DNA from: NBML01 sp029939535
GTDB lineage: Bacteria > Desulfobacterota > Desulfobacteria > Desulfobacterales > Desulfobacteraceae
Length of the DNA stretch: 7,893 nucleotides
Reading direction: 5' to 3'
NCBI GenBank assembly: GCA_029939535.1
Contig: JAOZST010000179.1
Coordinates: 1-7,893, forward strand
Positions 1 to 5,370 of this stretch are shown here, one piece after another; position 1 is the stretch's first letter; the number at the start of each line of letters is the position of its first letter. The notes under the pieces were generated by a model that saw nothing but the letters and a program-made list of their open reading frames with translations, ran no database searches and was not told the DNA's origin. The translations under genes were made by a program, and so were the position numbers.

Positions 1-273
1 ATGGATCATCCTGATATTGATGATGTTGCATGTATTGGATATCCAGATGACCGGCTGGTGGAGATTGTTCTGGCCGTGGTTCAGGTAAAAGAGGGCAGAA
101 AATTAACAGAAGAAGATGTCATTGAATTTGCAAAATCAAAGCTTTCCCTGTACAAGGTGCCCCGGAAAATTTCCTTTGACCAGGTGCCGCGCAACCCAAC
201 GGGAAAACTGATGAAACCCCAGTTGCGGGAGCAGTATACGGGCAGGAAAGAGGCATTTAAACCATTGGTTTGA
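1..273 (+). CDS. AMP-forming acyl-CoA synthetase, C-terminal fragment (5' end outside window)
   Basis: This is the mobile C-terminal subdomain of an ANL-superfamily acyl-CoA synthetase (AMP-binding enzyme C-terminal domain). These enzymes activate a carboxylate with ATP to an acyl-adenylate and then form the CoA thioester in the cytoplasm. Visible signatures are the opening HPDIDDVACIGYPDD, which matches the usual 'HPxVxxVAVxGxPD' stretch, and PRNPTGKLMKPQLR at about residues 63-76, whose K69 is the conserved lysine needed for adenylation. The Gly of the usual 'GE' after GYPDD is Val here (LVE). Only 90 residues are present where the whole protein would have about 500, and the ATG at position 1 falls inside the domain, so it is an internal Met and the gene continues upstream. 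The stop is TGA at 271-273. The substrate cannot be told from this end. The TRAP transporter downstream on the same strand suggests an imported organic acid (inference). Confidence 0.9.
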   Translation: MDHPDIDDVACIGYPDDRLVEIVLAVVQVKEGRKLTEEDVIEFAKSKLSLYKVPRKISFDQVPRNPTGKLMKPQLREQYTGRKEAFKPLV

Positions 274-318
274 ACAATTGAAACAGCCTTTATTTTATGA
301 ATTTTCAAAAGTCGAAAC

Positions 319-346
319 CAGTGTCAGGGTAATTTTACTGGCACTG
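319..346 (+). other. Hairpin in the acyl-CoA synthetase/dctP spacer
   Basis: CAGTGTCAG (319-327) pairs with CTGGCACTG (338-346) over nine positions, one of them a G-T wobble, around a 10-nt loop. A T-run lies about 14 bases further on (360-365), too far for a classical intrinsic terminator. It may weaken read-through from the synthetase gene into dctP, act as a leader structure, or be an operator. The dctP ribosome binding site (AAGGAA, 371-376) lies outside it. Confidence 0.4.
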
Positions 347-383
347 CAGATGATAATAATTTTTTAAGGAAAGGAACTTAAGT

Positions 384-1460
384 ATGAAACTTCGGACACT
401 TTTATTATTACTGCTTGTTTTAATGGTTGGAGCCTTTATGTTTACTTCTCCTGTTCTCGCAAAGAAAAAACCCTCCCTTGACAAATGGAAACCTGATTTT
501 GATCCCAAGGGTGCCAAGTACAAATGCATTGTTTCCAATGTGTCCACCCCTGGCCTGATGGGGACCCTGGCAGGTTTTGAAATCCGCGATGAAGTCTGGA
601 AGAGAACAAACGGGAAAATTTATGTGGATTTTAAGCCATATTCCATGCTGGGAGGAGAGGTTGAAGTCCTGAATATGGTTCAAATGGGCGCTGTTCAGGG
701 AATGGGCGTGTCCTCTGTTGCATCCACAAACCTTGGGCCAAGGTTTGGAGTTGTTAATCTTCCCTTTCTTGTAAATTCCTTTGATAAACTGGAAAAATTT
801 ATCAACAACAAAAAATTGTTTAATCATTTTCTCATGGCCATGGATCATCAGGGAATCACGGGACTTGATATTACGGGATACGGAAACTATGGCTGGGCAA
901 CAACCGTTCCGGTCAGAAATATTGAAGATGCCAAAAAGGTTAAATTCAGGATTGCAGAAGCAGCTGTGAATCAGCTCAGCTATAGAAACTGGGGATTTAA
1001 CCCTGTTTCCATGCCGTGGCCTGATGTGCCTGTTGCATTAAAACAGGGTGTTATCACAGGCCTTGACCATACCCTTACCGTATGTAATGTGACCAAGAAA
1101 TTTGAAGTTGCCAAGTATTTTACCCAGATTAATTATGCCCAGGGTCTTTTTATCTGGATTTTTAATAAGGCATGGCTTGCAAAACTTCCTGCTGATCTGA
1201 GAGATGCCTTTGTCTCAAGTGTTCACGATGTCTGTGCTGCCTCCAGGGTTAAATCTTTGACCGAAGAAAATACCAATATTGAAAAGGCAAAAGCTGCCGG
1301 AGTGGAATTTTTTCAACTTTCTGATGCGGATATGACAACCCTTAAAAACCAGAGCCAGGGAACCTATGAAAAATATGCGCCTGAAATTAACAAGATATAT
1401 CCCGGTGATAAATATCAGCCAGATAATTTCTTAAAAGAAGTTCAAGATTTTTTGAAATAG
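384..1460 (+). CDS. dctP: TRAP transporter periplasmic solute-binding protein (DctP family)
   Basis: This is the extracytoplasmic binding subunit of a tripartite ATP-independent periplasmic transporter; it captures an organic acid in the periplasm and delivers it to DctQ/DctM. A Sec signal peptide is clear: MKLR, then a Leu-rich core, then a likely cleavage after A26 (VLA|KKK). The mature protein has DctP-family landmarks: a 'GGEVEVLNMVQMGAVQ' helix at about 90-105, KVKFRI at 185-190 with R189 in the place of the conserved carboxylate-clamping arginine, then NPVSMPWPDVPVALKQGVITGLD at about 206-228, the family's 'PVPMxWxExYxALQxGVVDG' block. The length of 358 aa is slightly longer than usual. 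The start is supported by AAGGAA at 371-376, seven bases before the ATG. dctQ and dctM follow on the same strand, completing the transporter. The ligand is not predictable from sequence alone; a dicarboxylate or an aromatic or aliphatic monocarboxylate are all possible. Confidence 0.93.
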   Translation: MKLRTLLLLLLVLMVGAFMFTSPVLAKKKPSLDKWKPDFDPKGAKYKCIVSNVSTPGLMGTLAGFEIRDEVWKRTNGKIYVDFKPYSMLGGEVEVLNMVQMGAVQGMGVSSVASTNLGPRFGVVNLPFLVNSFDKLEKFINNKKLFNHFLMAMDHQGITGLDITGYGNYGWATTVPVRNIEDAKKVKFRIAEAAVNQLSYRNWGFNPVSMPWPDVPVALKQGVITGLDHTLTVCNVTKKFEVAKYFTQINYAQGLFIWIFNKAWLAKLPADLRDAFVSSVHDVCAASRVKSLTEENTNIEKAKAAGVEFFQLSDADMTTLKNQSQGTYEKYAPEINKIYPGDKYQPDNFLKEVQDFLK

Positions 1461-1472
1461 ATAAACTGGTTA

Positions 1473-1565
1473 TATAAAAAGTAATGAGGCTTGAGTATTG
1501 AGTCGTGGGAAAAGAATGTTGCATTTTTTTCTCACAACTCAAAACTCACAACTTTCATTTTTATA
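1473..1565 (+). repeat. Long imperfect inverted repeat (hairpin) between dctP and dctQ
   Basis: The core arms 1492-1518 and 1522-1548 pair over 27 positions around a 3-nt loop (TTG, 1519-1521). I counted two mismatches (1497/1543 and 1504/1536) and two G-U type wobbles. The pairing can be extended with small bulges by AATGA (1483-1487) with TCATT (1555-1559), or alternatively by TATAAAAA (1473-1480) with TTTTTATA (1558-1565). In RNA this would be a very stable stem between two genes of one operon. It ends 63 bases before the preferred dctQ start. Possible roles are 3'-end protection of the dctP message, partial termination, or a miniature inverted-repeat element with TA-rich ends. Confidence 0.75.
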
Positions 1566-1628
1566 GGGCCTGCCAGGGCATGGGTGTTGATCACACTTTA
1601 ATATTTAATTTTGAATGGGACTTGGTTT

Positions 1629-2111
1629 ATGCTTGGAAAAATACTTAAAAAACTGGATACAATAACAACCCAGATTGAAGAGTGGACGCTTTTTATCATT
1701 GTCATTGCAGCGCTTTTATCACTGTTTGCCAATGTAGTGTTGCGGTACGGATTTAATTATACCCTTGCCTGGAGTGAGGAACTGGTCCGCATCGTTATTA
1801 TTTACTCAACCTTTGTGGGAGCCAGTGTCGCAGTTAAACAACGGGCCATGATCCGTATTGATGCTGTTGTCCAGATTTTTCCAAAGCTTAAATCAGGCCT
1901 GACCTTTTATACCAGTATTCTCATGCTCATCTTTGCCTGGATGATGGTATATTACGGGTACAAAATGACCTACCTGCAATACCTTACTAATCAAAAAACA
2001 ATTATCATGCAGATACCGCTTGTGATTATATATGCCATCATGCCACTCATGGGTGTGATGGTGGGTATCAGAACGATTCAAGTGATGATTCAAGACTTTA
2101 AAACCAGATAA
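1629..2111 (+). CDS. dctQ: TRAP transporter small permease (DctQ family)
   Basis: This is the small integral membrane subunit of the TRAP transporter, which pairs with DctM and helps dock the binding protein. The 160-residue product has four hydrophobic segments at about 20-38, 53-70, 92-112 and 128-150. The DctQ-family block is well kept in the first half: N35, R39-Y40, W48, E50-E51, R54, then a Gly-rich helix and D78 after a basic loop. I prefer the ATG at 1629 because TGGGA (1616-1620) lies eight bases before it; an in-frame TTG at 1611 would add six residues but has no visible ribosome site. Unlike the tight dctQ-dctM junction, dctQ is separated from dctP by 168 bases holding a long hairpin. 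dctM begins 18 bases after the stop, so the two membrane subunits are surely co-transcribed. Confidence 0.92.
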   Translation: MLGKILKKLDTITTQIEEWTLFIIVIAALLSLFANVVLRYGFNYTLAWSEELVRIVIIYSTFVGASVAVKQRAMIRIDAVVQIFPKLKSGLTFYTSILMLIFAWMMVYYGYKMTYLQYLTNQKTIIMQIPLVIIYAIMPLMGVMVGIRTIQVMIQDFKTR

Positions 2112-2129
2112 AAAAGGGGCCTTCTTTCC

Positions 2130-3422
2130 ATGCAGATGAGTGATCTGATTATTCTATGTATTCTCCTGGGGTTTATGAGCTCCTATGTTCCGGTCTTTCT
2201 TTGTCTTTTTTTCACTTCCACCATCGGGTTTGTGGTTTTCCAGGATATGCCCCTGGCTTTGCTGGCCCAGACTCTTTTTCGAAGTCTTGACAAATTTTCC
2301 CTCGTGGTAGTCCTGTTTTTTATTCTCTGCGGGAATATCATGGCCAAGGGAAAGATGGTCGAGAAACTGATGAATATGGCCAATGCCCTTGTCAGCTGGC
2401 TGCCTGGAGGACTGGGCATGGCCGGCGTCATAGGCTGTGGACTGTTTGGCGCTATTTCCGGCTCCACCGTTGCCACGGTGGTGGCCCTTGGCGGCTTCAT
2501 GATCCCGGCCCTGATTAAAAACGGGTATGATGAGGATTATACCCTTGGACTGATGACAACATCCCCCAACCTGGGTGTTATTATTCCCCCCAGTATCAGT
2601 ATGATTTTTTATTCAATGATCAGCAATGAATCCCTGGAAGGCTTGTTTATAACCGGATTTGTTCCCGGGATTTTAATCATTTTATGTGTATGTATCTATT
2701 CTTTTGTCCTCTATCGAAAAAGAGATGATATTCAGCGGCTCCCAGTCCCGAACTTCATACAGCTGTTTAAGATTCTTAAAGAGGGGATATGGGCGGTAAT
2801 GCTCATTGTGATCATCTTTGGCGGTATCTTTTCAGGGATGTTTACAGCCAACGAGGCTGCTGTCGTGGCAAGCGTGTATGCATTTTTTGTCGAGTATTTT
2901 ATTTATAAATCCATGGATTTTGCAGATATTAAATCAGTTACCATAAGTTCTGCTGTAACCTCTGCAACCCTGCTGCTGATAGTGGCATCTGCCACCTGTT
3001 TCGGCAGATACCTCACCTTTGAGAATATACCCAACCGTGTGGCTGAAGTGGTGGTGGCCAGCATCCAGTCACCTATTGTCTTTTTACTGGCCATGAATAT
3101 CCTGCTGCTTATCATCGGCATGTTCATGGATATTATTTCAGCCACATTGATTCTTGGACCGGTTTTCCTACCCCTTTTGGGACCTTTTAACGTGGATCCC
3201 ATGCATTTCGGTCTGATCATGACTGTTAACCTTGCCATAGGATACTGTACACCCCCAATGGGGGTAAGCCTTTTTATCACCGGGGCCCTGGCCAAGCGGG
3301 ATATTATTTATGTGTCCCGGGCGGTAATGCCCTTTCTGGCCATCCAGATCGGGGTTCTTTTCTTTTTGACCTATTGTCCAGGTCTTGTGCTGTTTCTGCC
3401 CAAACTGTTTGGATATCATTGA
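2130..3422 (+). CDS. dctM: TRAP transporter large permease (DctM family)
   Basis: This is the large membrane subunit, which forms the ion-coupled translocation path of the TRAP transporter (sodium in characterised members). The 430-aa length is typical and the protein is hydrophobic throughout, with about 11-12 membrane segments. Family blocks are intact: LPGGLGMAGVIGCGLFGAISGS at about 91-112, then TVATVVALGGFMIPAL; SPNLGVIIPPSISMIFY at about 145-161, a family re-entrant loop motif; and, in the second repeat, GMFMDIISATLILGPVFLPLL at about 330-350 and NLAIGYCTPPMGVSLF at about 367-382. The two Pro-Pro motifs (IIPPS and CTPPMG) mark the inverted structural repeats. AAGGGGC (2114-2120) precedes the ATG by nine bases. 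It is the last gene of the transporter operon; the next gene is convergent and starts its stop codon 86 bases away. I saw no clear terminator on this strand. Confidence 0.95.
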   Translation: MQMSDLIILCILLGFMSSYVPVFLCLFFTSTIGFVVFQDMPLALLAQTLFRSLDKFSLVVVLFFILCGNIMAKGKMVEKLMNMANALVSWLPGGLGMAGVIGCGLFGAISGSTVATVVALGGFMIPALIKNGYDEDYTLGLMTTSPNLGVIIPPSISMIFYSMISNESLEGLFITGFVPGILIILCVCIYSFVLYRKRDDIQRLPVPNFIQLFKILKEGIWAVMLIVIIFGGIFSGMFTANEAAVVASVYAFFVEYFIYKSMDFADIKSVTISSAVTSATLLLIVASATCFGRYLTFENIPNRVAEVVVASIQSPIVFLLAMNILLLIIGMFMDIISATLILGPVFLPLLGPFNVDPMHFGLIMTVNLAIGYCTPPMGVSLFITGALAKRDIIYVSRAVMPFLAIQIGVLFFLTYCPGLVLFLPKLFGYH

Positions 3423-3490
3423 TCGGTTATAGGGAAGAATTACTGAGATATTGTTTTTCAGACTGGGAGATCCCGAACAACAAGGACATA

Positions 3491-3519
3491 AAAATAAGGG
3501 AAGAAGTTTAAATTCCCTT
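3491..3519 (-). terminator. Intrinsic-type terminator of the response regulator gene
   Basis: Read on the - strand, AAGGGAA (3519-3513) and TTCCCTT (3502-3496) form a 7-bp stem with a 10-nt loop, followed at once by ATTTTT. The regulator's TAA stop (3510-3508) lies inside the loop, so the stem starts in the last codons. It is AT-rich and therefore of modest strength. It could slow dctM transcripts from the other side, but on the + strand the stem is not followed by a T-run. Confidence 0.55.
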
Positions 3520-4065
3520 GTCCACAATGTTCTGGTCATGGAGCAGTCTTTCCTGGATTCCCTTGGAGATCTCCCAGTTTTTTTCAAAATCGTCCCAGAA
3601 TGCCTGGTCGTTTTCCTTCCAATTGTTGCCAAAGCGAAGGTTAAAATGACTGCCCAGCTTTTCAAATAAGAGTTTCCATGTGGGCTTCCCTTTATTCCTG
3701 GCACTTAAAAGCTCATTGATCAGGACATCCAATTCGCTTAAATGTTCCTTGGACAAATAGGAAATAGCACCTTTTTTAATGGACTCCATCAGGGATTCCG
3801 GATTCAGGGAATTGGCCGTGAGCATCACAGCCGGGATATTCTGCTTTACACATTCCTCCAGAAGCTTAATTCCATTAACTCCCATGATATCAAGTATGGC
3901 AAGGTCATATTTTATTTGAAGGATTTTTTCCGATGCAGTTTCATAGTCATGGGCTGAATCAATTTTTGCCGGTTCAAGGATTTCCGCTATGGTTTCAATC
4001 ACATCCAATTCATCATCCACGGCCAGTATGTGCTTGCCCTTGAGAAAAGAGTTGATTTGTGTCAT
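3508..4065 (-). CDS. Orphan response regulator: receiver domain plus unassigned Trp-rich tail
   Basis: This is a two-component response regulator of 185 aa. The receiver domain spans about residues 11-122 with the full active site: acidic pair D17-D18 (AVDDE), phospho-acceptor D59 (LAILDI), switch T83 (VMLTA) and K106 (SYLSK). The tail from about 123 to 185 is rich in Trp, Phe and Asn (W130, W149, W157, W164). It shows no helix-turn-helix, GGDEF, EAL, HD-GYP or AAA+ signature, so no DNA-binding or enzymatic output can be assigned. The start is firm: AAGGAG (4079-4074 on this strand) lies eight bases before the ATG. No histidine kinase is in the window. It stands alone, convergent to dctM and divergent from pgeF. 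I infer a phosphorelay or protein-interaction role, perhaps through the aromatic tail; the link to the TRAP genes is only positional. Confidence 0.88.
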   Translation of the reverse strand: MTQINSFLKGKHILAVDDELDVIETIAEILEPAKIDSAHDYETASEKILQIKYDLAILDIMGVNGIKLLEECVKQNIPAVMLTANSLNPESLMESIKKGAISYLSKEHLSELDVLINELLSARNKGKPTWKLLFEKLGSHFNLRFGNNWKENDQAFWDDFEKNWEISKGIQERLLHDQNIVDKGI

Positions 4066-4189
4066 CTGGGTCTCTCCTTAATAAATTTATATATAATAAG
4101 AAAATAAAATAATTACTTATTATTATTTGGCTATCTTTAATATTTACACAGAAAAATTAATTAGTTTTATTTTTTTTCCTAATTATAAA

Positions 4190-4218
4190 AAGATACCTAA
4201 AATAGCTTGAAAAGTCAA
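4190..4218 (-). promoter_or_regulatory. Possible sigma-70-type promoter of the response regulator gene
   Basis: On the - strand, TTGACT (4218-4213) and TATCTT (4195-4190) are separated by exactly 17 bases, giving a 5' leader of roughly 115 bases before the ATG at 4065. The -35 box lies inside a small inverted repeat, CTTGA-4 nt-TCAAG (4206-4219), which could be an operator or chance. The leader that follows is very AT-rich. A perfect TATAAT (4187-4182) is also present, but 25 bases from the same -35. Confidence 0.35.
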
Positions 4219-4320
4219 GGTAATAAGCAGGCTCTGGATATTTACCATAACCCGTTCCAGGGTGATCACCTTACGTCCACTGGATGGACATTGCAACAAT
4301 CTTTATTATTCAATCCACTA

Positions 4321-4356
4321 ACCGGCAAAACTCGCTGCGCTCAAACAGTTGCCGGT
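4321..4356. repeat. REP-like palindromic intergenic element
   Basis: ACCGGCAA (4321-4328) and TTGCCGGT (4349-4356) form a perfect 8-bp stem around the 20-base loop AACTCGCTGCGCTCAAACAG. Loops of the form 'AACTCGCT(N)CGCTCAAACAG' flanked by GC-rich arms are, to my recollection, a frequent intergenic repeat in sulfate-reducing Desulfobacterota. Only one copy is present in this window, so its repeat nature rests on that memory and on the structure. Confidence 0.5.
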
Positions 4357-4456
4357 CTTAACGCTCCTTTCATAAAGAGCTTGTAAGTAAAGATCCATAA
4401 CACTCCCATAGGGCAATCCCCCTTCCACTGGAAGTTATCGTAAGTCCATAAATTTC

Positions 4457-4485
4457 TTGCACAGAGCCTTTTACTTGGATATATG
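4457..4485 (+). promoter_or_regulatory. Possible promoter of pgeF-selD
   Basis: TTGCAC (4457-4462) and TATATG (4480-4485) are spaced by 17 bases and would start RNA near 4492, about 50 bases before the preferred pgeF ATG at 4546. If real, the ATG at 4483 lies inside the -10 box and cannot be the start codon. The -35 match is weak. Confidence 0.3.
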
Positions 4486-4545
4486 TATCCCTGGAGCCGG
4501 ATATTTCCACCACAAAGATCATTGAAAGAATTTGCAGGCTGTATT

Positions 4546-5346
4546 ATGGGGCTGTATGAAATAAAATATCTTCAATTTAAACTTTTCCAGAAATACCCTG
4601 ATCTGGTTCACGGTGTGTTTACAAGGTCAGGAGGTGTCAGTAAGGGCAGCTTTGATTCCCTGAATATCGGTAATAATTCTGGAGATGATCTTTCCAGCGT
4701 AAGTGAAAACAGGAAACGTATCCTTGCTCAAATGGGAACAAAACAGGCTGTTTTCCTGAACCAGGTCCATGGGAAAGAGATCCTTGTAATAAAAAAGCAT
4801 GGGGACAGTTGTCTGCCAACTTTTTTTTCTGATAAAGAAAACAGGGAAAATCCTGTTTCTGCCGATGGAATTGTAACAGACATGGCAGGAATATCCATGG
4901 TAATCCAGGTGGCAGACTGTCAGGCGATTTTATTATTTGATCCTGAAAAAAAGGTGATTGCCAATGTCCATTGCGGGTGGCAAGGCAGTGTGGAAAACAT
5001 TATCAGCAATTGCATTGATGTGATGATAAAAAAGTTTCAATGTCGGCCAGAGTATATCCTGGCAGGGATCTCCCCTTCCCTGGGGCCTTGTTGTGCTGAG
5101 TTTATTAATTTTCAGGATGAAATACCCAGGGCCCTGTGGGAATATAAGGAGCAGGACAGGCCTTTTTTTGATTTCTGGAAAATTTCCCGGGACCAGTTGA
5201 TGGAAAAAGGCGTGGGAAAAGAAAATATTGAGATAATGAATATATGTACCAAATGTAATACTGATAAATTTTTTTCTTTTCGCCAGGAAAAGACAACCGG
5301 CAGGTTTGCCTGTGTTCTGGCCCTGAATAAGATTGCTAAAGGTTGA
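4546..5346 (+). CDS. pgeF: PgeF/YfiH family protein (laccase domain; purine nucleoside phosphorylase/polyphenol oxidase family)
   Basis: This is a cytoplasmic protein of the YfiH/LACC1 family. Members are metal-binding and have been reported as polyphenol oxidases, purine nucleoside phosphorylases/adenosine deaminases, and, for E. coli PgeF, as editing enzymes of peptidoglycan precursors. Family motifs appear in order in the 266-aa form: HGVFTRSGGVS at about 22-32, NQVHG with H75, VADCQAIL with C125, HCGWQG with H142, SLGPCCAEF at about 178-186, and FSFRQEKTTGRFA at about 243-255. H75, C125 and H142 are the expected metal/catalytic triad, so the protein looks active. I chose the ATG at 4546 because it has GCAGG (4534-4538) upstream and gives the usual family length. 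An ATG at 4483 would add 21 residues unlike the family, without a ribosome site. selD starts 24 bases after the stop, so the two are probably one operon. Confidence 0.88.
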   Translation: MGLYEIKYLQFKLFQKYPDLVHGVFTRSGGVSKGSFDSLNIGNNSGDDLSSVSENRKRILAQMGTKQAVFLNQVHGKEILVIKKHGDSCLPTFFSDKENRENPVSADGIVTDMAGISMVIQVADCQAILLFDPEKKVIANVHCGWQGSVENIISNCIDVMIKKFQCRPEYILAGISPSLGPCCAEFINFQDEIPRALWEYKEQDRPFFDFWKISRDQLMEKGVGKENIEIMNICTKCNTDKFFSFRQEKTTGRFACVLALNKIAKG

Positions 5347-5358
5347 GAACAATATGTT

Positions 5359-5363
5359 GAGGA
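5359..5363 (+). promoter_or_regulatory. Ribosome binding site fixing the selD start at 5371
   Basis: GAGGA lies seven bases before the ATG at 5371. This strong site supports translation starting upstream of the in-frame TGA. The TTG at 5494, where a conventional open reading frame would begin, has no comparable site. Confidence 0.75.
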
Positions 5364-5370
5364 TAATATA

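Larger units (their letters stand above)
4066..4545. other. Gene-poor intergenic region with AT-rich leader and palindrome cluster
   Basis: I see no convincing coding sequence in these 480 bases between the divergent response regulator and pgeF. The left part (4081-4200) is very AT-rich and probably holds the regulator leader and promoter. The right part holds several short palindromes: GGTGATCACC (4261-4270, perfect), GTCCA-5 nt-TGGAC (4275-4289), a REP-like hairpin (4321-4356), and CTTCCA-C-TGGAAG (4422-4434). The core TCCACTGGA occurs at 4276-4284, and a near copy TTCCACTGGAA at 4423-4433. TTACG at 4271-4275 is complementary to CGTAA at 4439-4443, hinting that the whole stretch could be a decayed small element. 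The pgeF promoter probably lies at the right end. Confidence 0.6.

Noticed and set aside
420..848. 142-aa open frame on the - strand inside dctP
   Set aside because: Antisense shadow of dctP; no ribosome site or domain.
3168..3704. 178-aa open frame on the - strand across the dctM 3' end
   Set aside because: It overlaps dctM and the response regulator, both strongly supported, and its sequence is low-quality with no recognisable family.
4483..4545. pgeF starting at ATG 4483
   Set aside because: The extra 21 residues do not resemble the family N-terminus, there is no ribosome site, and the codon falls in a possible -10 box.
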